DNA from: Brassica napus
Lineage: Eukaryota > Streptophyta > Magnoliopsida > Brassicales > Brassicaceae
Length of the DNA: 64,000 nucleotides
Assembly (NCBI RefSeq): GCF_020379485.1
Contig: NC_063436.1
Coordinates: 30,440,423-30,504,422 of the forward strand
Direction of reading: 5' to 3'
This document shows, piece after piece, positions 1-11,314 of this stretch (its first letter is position 1; the number at the start of each line of letters is the position of its first letter). Under the pieces are notes generated by a model. The model ran no database searches and was not told where the DNA came from. It worked only from the letters and a program-made list of their open reading frames with translations. The translations under genes and the position numbers were made by a program.

Positions 1-911
1 TTCAATCTAACTTAAAATTTTACTTTTTACATATTGGAAGTATTAACAATTAATTAATACTTAACCAAATTTTATAATCTTAACAATTAATACTTCCAGT
101 ATTAACAATTAACCAGTATTAACAATTAATACCAACACCCAGTACTCAAGTGTCCAAAGAGATCAACAAATTTGTGGTCAAAGAGGGATGTCTACGAGGA
201 ACGGACGCATTGCACGCTCAGAATATGTACTTAACGTCGGCTTGAGATCTCACTTTAGCAAGCCAAGTGATTGGTACGTGCTCACCAAGACACCTTGCAT
301 TAATAAGTTTATCTTGTTTCCGTTATTCCCTAGTATATCCGGCCATGGTTACTCTCTTGTCACGGCCGGCTCCACGGTCTAGGCAATATGTGGACTTAAA
401 AACAAAGAACGTATGTCCGACGTATTTAGCATCAAATGTGCATCTCTTATGACATTGGCAATTCTCCCAAAGATGAAAGAGGCTCGTTTCAGCCCTAAGA
501 ATGGGCTGTGTTTTAGGGTATCAAATGTACAATTATTCAAAGTAAACTAAACACTTTAGTATCGTGATTTTAATGTTTGTGATGGAAATGCTGACAAAAG
601 GCATCTCTAATAGTTGAGTTTATTTCTATCTTGAAAATTTTATTTTCTTCAAAATAAAAAAATAAACAATTTCTTTGGTTTACTTTATTTTTTTCTAGTA
701 AATACTCCAATTATATTCTATCTCCACTTTATTATTAATTATTAATAGCATCTATTACTATTTCATGTTAATTAATATTATCCAGTTATTTTGTTTTATC
801 AATAATCTAGCACAATTACTATTTAATATAAACTAAATATAATCTATAATATTATTTGCGAAGTAAATTTTAGCAACGGAGCTCTCACGTTAAAAGTTAG
901 AGCGGTTAATA
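1..911. other. AT-rich intergenic DNA, no gene seen
   Basis: I see no supportable coding region. The first 150 bases hold several close copies of a short unit reading attaacaattaatac, a small diverged tandem array. The short reading frames near 188-452 have no recognisable domain. Confidence 0.6.
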
Positions 912-1384
912 TCTATACTACCCTTAATGAATTTATTTATAATTAACTATATAATCAAAAACGAATTTTTATTTATAATATTATTATTTTTTCAAAAAGA
1001 TAATTTTTACATTGTGTTGTTATCTTAAAACATAATTTTCAGTCATAAATATAATTAAAAACGAATTTTTATTAAAAATATTAATTTGTTTTTAAATAAG
1101 ATAATTCTTATATATTGTGTTGTTATCATAAAATTTATTTTTTTAATTATAAAAGTTAGAAAATAACAAATAAACAATTTATAGTTAAATATTAATCAAC
1201 TAAATTTGTATAAATATATTTACTAAAATATTTTTAATATGTGAACGTTTAAATTTAAAATTTTGATTTAATGTTATTGAAAACATAAATAATAAGTTAT
1301 CATGCTGATTTTTGAATTAATAAAATATAAACTAATATATATTTGTAAAACGATTAAGCCCGCATGTGCGGGCAAAACATCTAG
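912..1384 (+). mobile_element. probable small non-autonomous Helitron
   Basis: The right end has the layout of a Helitron 3' terminus. A perfect 7-bp-stem hairpin (gcccgca/tgcgggc, 1358-1373) is followed after 7 bases by CTAG (1381-1384) and then a T, consistent with insertion between A and T. A plausible 5' end is TCTATACTA at 912, preceded by A. The interior holds two diverged direct copies of about 75-80 bp (around 956-1030 and 1056-1135) and no coding capacity. The 3' end is convincing. The 5' end is a guess based on the usual TC start. Confidence 0.5.
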
Positions 1385-2032
1385 TTATATTATAAAACTA
1401 TTGCATAACATAAATAAGCAAACAATGAACATTCTAATATATTAAAATCATCATAAATATATTTTTCTATAACTGATTAACAGAAGTATTTTGAAGCAAA
1501 AGGTAAGTTTATTTATCTTTTGATTCTTCTTATGTGAGATAATATTTATAAGAAATGAATATTTTTTGTGATTTTTGATCTAAAAATCCAATTAGATGAA
1601 AATAATAATTGAATATTTAAAATCAATTGGATAGTCGTAACATATGTAATTTATTTTGCCAAGGGATAAAAATAAATAAATTTTAAGGAACAATCTAAAA
1701 ATTTAAAAATTCATCTTTGAATTTGAAGATATATGTTGTTCACGTTTTCATTTTAAAGCAAGAAATAAGAAACGGTTGGAGTAAAAATTTGCACCCATAA
1801 AATTTCAAGTTAAAACAAAAATGTCTGAGATTTTTTATCTAAATTTATCAGGAAAACTTGTAACCAATGAACCATAAAGTTGAAAACATCAAAGATACTA
1901 CTATTACTCTCAAGTCTCAAACATTACCAAAACTGTAAGAAAGCCAAGATAACATTATTGCCTTAAACCCAACAAACGAAAAATCCCCCCAACATCAAAT
2001 CCTCAAATTCAATAATCAAACAACACACCAAA
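1385..2032. other. intergenic DNA and 3' UTR of the PGDH gene
   Basis: AT-rich DNA without coding signals. The part nearest 2033 is presumably the 3' UTR of the minus-strand PGDH gene. I see no other structure. Confidence 0.5.
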
Positions 2033-4560
2033 CTAGAGCTTGAGGAAAACAAACTCTTCCACCGCTGGAATCTCCCCAATCTTCTTAAGAGTCTCCTTGC
2101 TCGGCTGATCATCTACACCAATCGCCATAATAGCTTGCTTCCTCGGTGCGATTCTTCCAACGCTCATGAAGTTAACATTAACATTAGACTCTCCAAGAAT
2201 GCTCCCAACCGTCCCGATCATACCTGGTTGATCCACCTGCCTGCACAGTATGATACTACCTTCAAGAGTCACGTCCACCTCAAACGATCCAACCTTTGTC
2301 AAATGCGGCACTCCGTCTTTAACCTTTCCCTCCACTTTGACCTCTCCTGACTCGGACAAGGAGCTCGCGAATTTCGACTCCACGTTCCCTAGCTTCACGG
2401 TTATCGTCTCCAACGGGTTCTCTGGTGACCCGTCCAAGACCACACGCTCCTCCGAGAGTCTCAGACCTCTCTGCTTAGCTGTGAAGTCAGCGTTGACCAA
2501 GTTGACATAAACGTCAGAGATCGGCTCGATGATCCCCTTAGTGATCATTGCCCTTAGAAGTCTCGTGTCAAGATCGTCAGTGGCTCGTGCCGACGTGTAC
2601 GAGACTTTAACGTTCTTCACGCCGCTTCCTCCAGCCACCAGCTGTACCGCTAGTCTCCCTAGCTTCTCAGCTAGTACCACATACGGTTTCAGCTCCGTCA
2701 GAACCTCAGCAGAGACCATAGGCGCGTTGACCGCGGTCGCGGCAAGCTCCCCGTTCAAAGCTCCAACAACAGCTTCAGCAATCTCGATAGCAACTCCTTC
2801 CTGAGCCTCCATCGTGCTGGCTCCGAGATGAGGCGTCACAGTGACCCTCTCGTGCTGCACTAACGGGCTGTCTTTAGCCGGCGGCTCTTTGGTGAAAACA
2901 TCAAGCGCGGCCTGAGCAACGATGCCAGCATCAAGGGCCCTCACTAACGCGTCTTCGTCTATCACACCTCCGCGAGCGACGTTAACGATACGAACTCCCT
3001 TCTTCATCTTGGCAAACGTCTCGTCGTTGAGTATCTTGGACGTTGCCGGCGTGAGAGGCATGTGGAGAGAGATGAAATCCGCGGTGGCGAGGGCTTCGCC
3101 GAAGCCGACTAGCTCAACGCCGATGGCGTGTGCACGGTCTGCTGGCGCGTAGGGATCGTGAGCGATGACGCGCATGCCGAGACCTTTGGCACGGCGAGCG
3201 ACTTCTGTCCCGACTTTCCCGAATCCTAGCACTGCAAGAGTCTTGCCGACGAGTGAGACACCAACATACTTGTTCCTCTTCCATTCCCCTGTTCATTCAT
3301 TACAGAGAGATTAAAAAACAAGATACTTTCAGACAAAGCTATCCACGAGGCAGTAATATAATATTATAGACACACACCACATACACAAGAACCATCTTTC
3401 AGACAAAACTCTCAACGACTCAGTAATATTCCAATGTTTAAGAATATAGATAGGGAGTAATTAGGTGTTATAAATGAGATTGTTGATTATACGCCCAGAC
3501 CAATTTTTTGAAAGTCTACACCGATGTTCAAGAAAAATCATTTTGTTAAGGTCTGATTTACCGCCTACACCAAAATTTAGAACACTGAATATTACAGTAA
3601 AACAAAATCTTTCAGACAGAACTCACAACAACTCAGTAATATTACCAATGTTTAAGAAATTGCTAAGGAGTAATTAAACGTTTTATGCCTATACCAATTC
3701 TTTCAATGTCTACACCGATTTTTTTTTTAAATAAAATCGTTCAAGAAATCATTTCGTTTAAGTCCGGTTTGCCAAATTTATAACAGTAAAACAAGATCTT
3801 TCAGACAAAACTGTAAACACCTCAGTAATACTACCAATGTTTAAGAAATTGCTAAGAAGTAACTAGGCCTTTTATAGGAGAGATTATTGATTATACAGAT
3901 GCATATACCAAATTTTTTAAAGTCTACACCTATTTTCTATAAAATAGTACAAGAAAAATCGTTTGCTTACAGTCACTCTACACACACACACGAACCATCA
4001 AAACAAGTATGAAGCTTACCAGCCTTAACAGACGCATCAGCTTGAGCAACGTTCCTAGCCATGGCGGCCAAAAGCGCTATCCCATGCTCAGCGGCGGCAA
4101 TCGTGTTCGCCGTGGGGGCGTTTACAACAAGACAACCAAACTCCGTCGCCGCTCTCAGATCCACGTTGTCGATGCCAACACCAGCGCGTCCAACAACCTT
4201 GAGACGTCCACGAGACGACTCGAACACCTCGCGGCCAACCTTAGTCCCGCTCCTAACGATCAACGCGTCGCAGAGAGAGATCTTGGTGTTGAGCTCCTCG
4301 GGTGTCATGTTGTAAGAGCAGTCGACATTCGCGAAATCCTCCAAGAGCTTCACTCCGGCGTCGCCGAGCTTCTCCGCGACGAGGATCGTGGGTTTGGATC
4401 CATCTCCGGTGGTGCAGGAGACGAGAACGAGTCGGCGGGGGTTGGGGGAAGGGAAGGAGATGGAAGAGGCGGAGGGGAGAGGCGATCTGGAAGAGAGGGA
4501 CAAGCTCTTGAGGGGGTTGGTGGTGGCGACGGAGATCGTTGAAGACGCGGCGGCTGACAT
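2033..4560 (-). CDS. PGDH1: D-3-phosphoglycerate dehydrogenase, plastidial (PGDH1/EDA9 orthologue)
   Basis: Catalyses the first step of the phosphorylated serine pathway in plastids: 3-phosphoglycerate + NAD to 3-phosphohydroxypyruvate. Two exons: 4560-4020 and 3288-2033, joined after Ala-Gly (donor GTAAGC, acceptor ACAG), giving about 598 residues; the Arabidopsis protein has about 603. The first ~50 residues are Ser-rich with basic residues, as in a plastid transit peptide. The NAD-binding motif GFGKVG is at about 202-207. Likely catalytic Arg, Glu and His are near 286 (NVARGG), 315 (KEPP) and 334 (TPHLG). A C-terminal ACT domain (QPGMIGTVGS) ends in EFVFLKL. The KAGEWKRNKY junction and most of the sequence fit EDA9 (At4g34200) better than PGDH2/3. 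Both exons are intact. Confidence 0.95.
3340..3965. repeat. three to four diverged tandem repeats filling the PGDH intron
   Basis: The single PGDH intron (3289-4019) is built largely from a repeated unit of about 190-215 bp. Clear copies start near 3417, 3634 and 3821, with a partial copy near 3330. Each contains 'ctcagtaat', then 'ccaatgtttaagaa', then 'agtctacacc', then 'caagaaa'. The copies differ by many substitutions and small indels, so the array is old. No coding content. Confidence 0.75.
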
Positions 4561-4594
4561 TGCTAACGTGAAAAATGTTAGTTGGTGGCACGAA

Positions 4595-4620
4595 GGAGAG
4601 AGAGAGAGAGAGAGAGAGAG
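4595..4620. repeat. (GA)n microsatellite in the PGDH leader
   Basis: About 13 GA units lie 35-60 bases upstream of the PGDH start codon. On the transcribed strand this is a CT-rich tract in the 5' UTR, a common position for such tracts in crucifer housekeeping genes. Confidence 0.85.
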
Positions 4621-4649
4621 ATCTTAAAGGGTTAGAGAGGCGACGTCGG

Positions 4650-4660
4650 CGTTTTTATAG
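4650..4660 (-). promoter_or_regulatory. putative TATA box of the PGDH gene
   Basis: Reads CTATAAAAAC on the minus strand, about 90-100 bases upstream of the ATG at 4560. The spacing leaves a short leader that includes the CT tract. Confidence 0.5.
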
Positions 4661-5903
4661 GGGTTTGCTGTGATCTCACGCGCCTTCGCGGAATATTATC
4701 AGCGATTGAGGAGAAAGCTTTGTTCTCGGACCAAAGCCTGATTAGAGATCCAACTTTTTATCTGAATCTTGTAGTAATCATGTGAAAATCGACTAATTAT
4801 GTGAACTACAAATCAGTAATTTAACACAATCGAGCGTGGATTTACTTTCCAGAGTGATCCAAATTGCCATTTCCAAATATTTCAGTAAAAAAAAAAAAAT
4901 TGCACTCCGAGTGAATATTACATTTATGATTTATCTGCTACCCGAGAGAAATATTTTACAGCTTCCAAGATTTTTTCCAGATCTTAAACTTTGCATATGA
5001 TTTTAGCTTATTCAATTGAACTTTTTCTTAACTCAAATCACTTTTTAATTATTTTTAGTCACTTTGAAGCAGGAATTTAGGTGTACCTATAAAACAAATG
5101 TTGAATATGAGAGATGCGACATGCTAATCACACTACAACTTAACAATCGATTAATGATTTTTTATTTTTTAAGCGACTGTACTTGTATGAACCCAAATAG
5201 TAACAAGGGTTTCACTACTAAAACGAGGTATGTATGCACTAGAGAGAGTTGCAAAACAATTGAAAAGTAGCTGAAGACTTCAAATTGGAATTGAATTGGA
5301 GTTGTACTGAGTATATAAAACTTCCAAAAAGAGTAATGTAGAATAGTACAATAACTTTATTTAGTTGGTGGTCAAGTTTTACTGCAGTATTATGGCTTAC
5401 TCGTGTGGAATATTTCAAAGGATATACTGGTGGCTGTGACGTATGTTTAATTTATGGCACGTGAAAGATTTGCATTTTGTGTGTTTGCATCTGCTTTAAG
5501 ATGCATTGTTTTTTTGGTAGGTCGACCTGTCAAAAACCCCTTACTACTATGCAGCCGCGCATGCTTTATATACTGTTACATGTGTTAAAACTTAAAATCA
5601 ATGCCAAATTTTGTTTTGTTTTTGTATAGAACATTGATTATCTATATGCAAAAGAAATATCTTTGAAAAAATAATATAAATATAGATAGGCTTCTCCGAA
5701 CCTGAGAAAAAAAAAACACTACATTCTTTGACCATCAGGTCCATCACAGTACATGCATAAACGCCAAACCAATGTTCTTTGCAGAGAAACTAAAATAAAA
5801 ATACAAAGCTGGTTTCTGATCGAGATGTGATTACAATCTCTGATCATGTTTGTGTTTGCTTTGTTTATTCAATGGCAAGCTGCTAATGTCAAATTGAGTT
5901 ATG
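4661..5903. other. intergenic DNA between PGDH promoter and AGL16-like 3' end
   Basis: AT-rich sequence with no exon or transposon end that I can identify. The 68-residue frame near 5064 shows no domain. Confidence 0.5.
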
Positions 5904-8900
5904 TCACGCAATGAAAGAAAAATAGCTTAGTTGGATAGCTTTGGAACTTGTTTCGTCATGCTGCTGGGGTTGGCTGAGCTGAAGATGGACATGTTCGCTC
6001 GAGTTACCTCCCATGTCTAGACCATTTGTGAGAAGAGAAATTTTGTCTGCGCTTTTCACACTCTCAACCTCTGAAACCTGCAAGTAGTAGCCAGATTACA
6101 TTATCCTCAATTTAGAAGAAGAAAAACATTGTTAGTTTTTTGAAAGATTAATCTGCCTTCCAAACTCAAAATACCTTCTTATGTAACTCCATGTGCTGCT
6201 GGTGCATTAGGTTTACTTTCTTATGGAGCTCTAAATTCTCTTGGTGCACGAGATTACCCTGCAATCGAAAATATAAGAATTAGCAATTTGTAGGTATTAA
6301 ATAATGTGGATATGCCTAATCAGAGTCCTACCTCTCGGTTCAGTTCTTTTATTTCTTCGACTAACATTTGTTCCTGCAAACGTCAATAAAAGAAAAGAGT
6401 AAGTACAACATACATGAAAAAGTTGACTTATTTGCCACAACATCTATACCTAGGCCCTATCTATACCTTTTTCATTCGTACGTCACGAAGGCTCATCTCA
6501 AGCTGATTCTCCAGTTTCTGAAGATCTTCCACACTTAGTCCAGAGAGCTCTTCACCCATCATTTGCCTATCAATTACAAGCTCTTTCCCCATCACTTTTG
6601 AATATGCAAACTTTTCTAGAGTGATTATATACCTTTCCTAATTCATCCAAACAAAAATAAAAAGAGAGATAGGGAATGTGGAAGTGTTTGGTTATTCACT
6701 TCTTGTGGATGGTCTACAACTCTAGATGTGTGGAGATATAACTCACGAGTTTGCTGAGATAACAATGGTGATTTTGGAGAAGATATCCAGCATCATGGTA
6801 ACAGGTAAAGTCCTTAAGAGGTGTTAAAACAGTTTTCCATTTTATTTTTGATATCCACATTCTTTTATTGAAAAAATGCAAATGCTGGAATAGTTTTACT
6901 TTTCCGAAAAATCTTATAGCCTTTGACATTTTTAGTACATCATGTCATGTTAATATCGAGAGTGTTTGACGATCTCAGAGGATGCAAGAACATACCGGTG
7001 GTTTTCTTGCAAGTTATGTAGCTGACGCTTTAGAATCGCAGCCTCGTTTTGCCAAAACTATAATATAGCAGAATTATTTTCAGGTGACTGAAACTGAGAA
7101 AACAATTTTTTTTTTTTGCGGCATTAACATCTTATCAAGTCTAGAATGGATTCTTGAAAAAGATAATGCAACGTAATGTATGTAATCTTATGTTCAGGTG
7201 CAGCTTGAGAGGAGTCAAAAGTTGAAATAGGCTAACGAAGCTGTAACAAGCTAACATTATAAAACGCACCAAGTAACTATCTCTTTGTTTTACTATGTTA
7301 CTTGTTTGGTCTATTCGTAACTCATTAGAAAATTAACTGCAGCAATTATTCGTTGAAATCCATAGAGAGGAGTAATAAACATTAAACCAAAAGAGGAATT
7401 TATCAAAAAAAAAACAAAAGAGGAATACCTTGAGTTCTGAAGCTGGGTTCATTTCCGAATTGGTGTCACATTTGGCATCTCTGTATCTCTCTATTACCGA
7501 TTTCATGCTGCCATAAAAAGAAGAAGATTTAAGTTGTATATCTGCAGGAGTGAGTTTGGCAGGTAAGGTAACTAGAGCAACATCAACTGCATCATTTCTA
7601 CTTACATAGTTTCGGTGACAAAACTTTTACTTAAACTACCCTAAGCCAATTTTACCTACATGGAAATTAATTCTCTGCACCAAAAATACAGATTCTCCAT
7701 ACTCTAAACATAACATGATGCTGCATGAAGCTTAAGTAGAGAATGAAAGAAACAAGACCAAACTTATGTACAAGTGGCCAACTCTAATCACCAAACCAGA
7801 GTTAAGTTATTATTGTTGTCAGCTGACAAATATGAACTAGTGAGACATAAATGTGTCCCTTTAGAACCATTGCCTATTCTATCTAAATCTCATGGAACCA
7901 TCAACTCTTCTGGATCTACATTTATTTCTGACAATCTTTTTAGTTTTTACTCTATAGTTTATTTTCTTTTTACTTCAGTGAACTCCTTCTAAAGTAGAAA
8001 ATCAGAAGGGATTTGATGATTGATATGTAAAAAGAATATACTTTTATATATAACTAAACAATGACCAAGTTGAGCATTTAAATGGAATGGTTTCTTTCCA
8101 AATTGGATAAATTAAATAGGAAAAAGATAGATTATGGATGACCACGAAAGCAAAAATGATTCCCCCACTAGTGTATTAATATATTAACCATTAGATAATG
8201 CAGCTCATTTTAGGTACATCAAACCCACCAACTAGTTGCCAATAAAGAAAAAAGTAAACAGTGAAAGAGAGACTACTCTTTTTCTAAGAAACCTCAAAAC
8301 CAAACCAAAGAAGAGTTTCTTCTGCCCTTTTATACTAAATTTAGTATGGTTTTGAGAGAACACTACAAGTCCACCTTATGATCTATACACTCCACACAAA
8401 TCTCTATCATTCTAGTCCTATCCAATTTACTTTTGTCCTGTCCTGCATCGAAACATACATAATATACAAACCATAAATCAAAATCTCATATTACGTTACA
8501 GAACTCATATAATCTATGACTCTTAAACACAACCGTACTGGCCTTGTTTTTTTTTCCAGCTCTCATATATGTAGATAGTCAACCAATCAAGTGATGTACA
8601 AATTTCAGCCATTGCCATAAGACTAAGATGGTGTTTATGTCTATCTTCAGTGGATTGAATTTGCAGAGAACAAAAATAGCGAAAAATCGAATTAAAAAAC
8701 TGGAGATTTATGATTGGTTTGTGGTCAATAAACCGTCGGTGGATCATGGATGGAGTAATCAATAGCATCAAAAATTCAACCAAAGAGATAACAAGTGATA
8801 CCTGGAGCTGGAGAAATCGTAGAGCCTGCCAGTACTAGAGAAGATGATAACACCAACTTCAGCATCGCAAAGAATCGCAAGCTCCTTGGCTTTCTTCAAC

Positions 8901-8983
8901 AAGCCGTTCCTTCTCTTGGAGAAAGTCACCTGACGACTCGTCGAGTTATCGATCCTCTTAATCGCGATCTTTCCCCTTCCCAT
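5904..8983 (-). CDS. AGL16: AGL16-like MIKC-type MADS-box transcription factor
   Basis: DNA-binding MADS-domain regulator of the AGL17 clade; in Arabidopsis AGL16 affects flowering time and stomatal complex development. Seven exons with consensus splice sites: 8983-8802, 7507-7429, 7057-6996, 6566-6467, 6373-6332, 6258-6175, 6077-5904 (182, 79, 62, 100, 42, 84 and 174 nt), giving 240 residues, the length remembered for AGL16. The MADS box starts [18 protein letters not shown] and ends in GRLYDFSSS. The K box ([18 protein letters not shown] onward) forms coiled coils, and the C-terminus ends YFSFIA. I chose the ATG at 8983 because MGRGK is the conserved start; an upstream in-frame ATG at 9007 would add eight residues. 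Remembered AGL16 is At3g57230, so its place between PGDH1 and CAD5 is unexpected. Confidence 0.93.
6018..6038 (-). promoter_or_regulatory. miR824 target site in the last AGL16 exon
   Basis: The plus strand of this 21-mer equals remembered miR824 (UAGACCAUUUGUGAGAAGGGA is 21 nt, so only its ends are compared here: UAGACCAUU... and ...GAGAAGGGA) except for one A in place of G near the miRNA 3' end. The AGL16 mRNA therefore pairs along its full length with a single G:U wobble. miR824 regulation of AGL16 is established in Brassicaceae. Confidence 0.85.
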
Positions 8984-9176
8984 TTTCTCACCGCTTTTTA
9001 AATCCAATCCATCACATCATTCACACAAAACATCGTCAACTCGGCGCAAACCCAGGCTGAGATAAATTCAAAATCGAAAATATATAATCATTACCTTCGT
9101 CAAAGAATCTAATTGGAGAAAAACAGATCGCGCTAGATCTGCTCGAGAAGAAAACCAATGTGAGTTCTGTGATCGA

Positions 9177-9189
9177 AATTATAAATAGA
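9177..9189 (-). promoter_or_regulatory. putative TATA box of the AGL16-like gene
   Basis: Reads TCTATTTATAATT on the minus strand, about 195 bases upstream of the start codon. The leader between may contain an intron, which I could not resolve. Confidence 0.35.
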
Positions 9190-9259
9190 AAGAAAGAGAC
9201 AGAGCAGAGAGCTGAGAAGAGCCCACAAAAGGAAAGAACATATGGCTAGTTTGGGAATT

Positions 9260-11314
9260 TAGGGCAAAAGGCTTCTTACTATTTTAAACATAAATCGCTT
9301 GTCATATCTTGACACTTGCCATCTTTTAAGTGGCTTCTTTTGACCTGTTTCCTTTTTTTATTACCATAAAAAGTCATATTATATATTGTCTTATCGTACG
9401 GCATTGCCGCATTATTAAAGTACACTTCTTGTTTTGTTTTATTAAAGAAGAAAATAAAATACTTGAATCAGTGTATACGCTACGAACAAATCAACAAAGA
9501 GAACCCCCAATAATTTTGTGAAACCCAAAGTGGAACTATTTTTTTCAAAATAATTATAATTTCTGAAACCTAGAATCCCGACAGAGAAGAAAAGCACCCA
9601 AATTCAGACAGAAAATACGGAAGGAGCGGACTCATACGCATCTTAAAGAGTATATACCCTTTTATGTGTATATATAATTTACAGGGAAGGGAGGAGAGAC
9701 GACGACAAAATCTACAATAATAAAATAAGAGGACGAGGGTTAAAATCTAAATCCAAAATTAAAAATGGTTAAAGGCCTGTGAAGTAGAGCAATAATGCCT
9801 TAGTTTTAGGCCCGTTCTCCTTTTTTCTTCAAAGGCCTGTGGCCCATTTCCTCCCCCATAAATTGGATCACATGTGTTTAAAGTTAAAGATCGATGTCAC
9901 CTCTTCTTTTATAATGCGAGTACTTTTTGGGACTGATCCACATTACCCTTCATGTTCCCTCGTCATTAGTTCAGTAGTTTGACTAAGGGTTCATTAATAC
10001 TTCTATACCACAAAGTCTGAAATTCAAATCTCAAAAAACATAAATTATGTAAATTATGAAGAAAAAATATTACAAGAGATCTTCTGTAAATATCATTGAA
10101 CATGGATCTCATAGGGTGGTTCGAAGTGACGCAGTCAGACGTATATTCTCATATGATGGTAGAATTGTCGGATGTAAAATCGTTTCTGAAATATTTCTCA
10201 GCGTTGTAATAGCATAATTAATCAGACATTAAAAAAAAGCCTAAATGGAGTTTAAGTAAATTAGACCTTTTAAATTACATTTTCCATTTTTTTATTAGAA
10301 CTATATATCAGAAACATGGGTGGCAAATGATTATTTGTCGTACATGGTTTTAACAGTTTGCGTCAATCTTGTATAAATTTGCCATTTATAAAAAAATGTG
10401 ACATTTCAAGGAAAAAAATTACAATTTTATATACTATTAGTAAATATCTTTTTTTTTTGTTAAAAGGCTTCAGTTAGTAAATATCTTACAAATGAATATC
10501 GTATTAAAATCATTTTGCAAATTGTAGTAAATAGTAAAGTTATTTAGTATGTAGTTTTTTAAAAATATCTAATTTGCATCTGAATATTTAGAAATATCAA
10601 GATATTCGTCCAGCCACTTGTCGTAAAAATATATAAAAGAGGAAGAGGAATCATAGAAACAGGCTAAAAGTGTAATGAATTATCTCTAACTTTAAAATAT
10701 TCTTGCCATGCTCGCTGGTCTGGTCCAAAAGTTGTCACATAGCACTGAGATGCGTGACTTTATTTACCAACTACGCATTATTGACCTATCTGCACCACCG
10801 ATTGTGTATTAAAATTTACAATCAACAGCAACGTTCTTGTGGGTGTAATATGTAATACATAGAAATTCAACAACGTTATCGGAATTAGTCCCCACTAACC
10901 TAACTACCACTTACTTTGATAAACATGACATCACCAAAGGTCCATATTGTAAATCAAGCAACAGACAATCACCTTATGTTCCTCAACCACCGCATGATCA
11001 ACGGCTTCAATTTTTTGTCTAAGTCGTACGTTTAGTTCGCTTTTGCTTTTAGTCACTTTTGAATCGAATAATATTCTCTTTTATCATATAGTACCGGCTC
11101 CAACCCGAACAAAGTGCTCAAGGCCAGTAACTTAATCCATCAAAGGAGTAGTATATATGATTAAAATTGCTCAAGCAAAGACGTTTTAAATTCAGTATAA
11201 GTATATGCTTTCACATAAAAAGCAGCGACAAATCATTTTTATGCTCACAAACAAACATAAAATGTTATCATCGGTTTGTAAAGAAGGACAAAAGATGTTA
11301 TAGTTTCAAGTAAC
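9260..11314. other. intergenic DNA, possible degraded SINE near 9960-10230
   Basis: No protein-coding signal. Around 9966-10045 there is a tRNA-like pair of boxes (tagttcagtagtttgact, then tgaaattcaaatctc) at roughly the spacing of pol III A and B boxes, which may be an old tRNA-derived SINE. I found no clear target duplication. The rest is plain AT-rich DNA plus the 3' UTR of the CAD gene near 11314. Confidence 0.35.

Noticed and set aside
1358..1373. Intrinsic terminator or CRISPR-like hairpin
   Set aside because: The setting is a plant nuclear genome, and the hairpin plus CTAG-T fits a Helitron end. No CRISPR array or bacterial gene is present.
3973..4019. Extension of PGDH exon 1 past the splice donor (LHTCFDGSCVCVE)
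   Set aside because: It is intron sequence; the junction at 4020/3288 restores AGEWKRNKY, which matches the family.
9001..9007. Upstream in-frame ATG for the MADS-box gene (adds MDLKSGEK)
   Set aside because: The family starts at MGRGK, and using 8983 gives exactly the length expected for AGL16.
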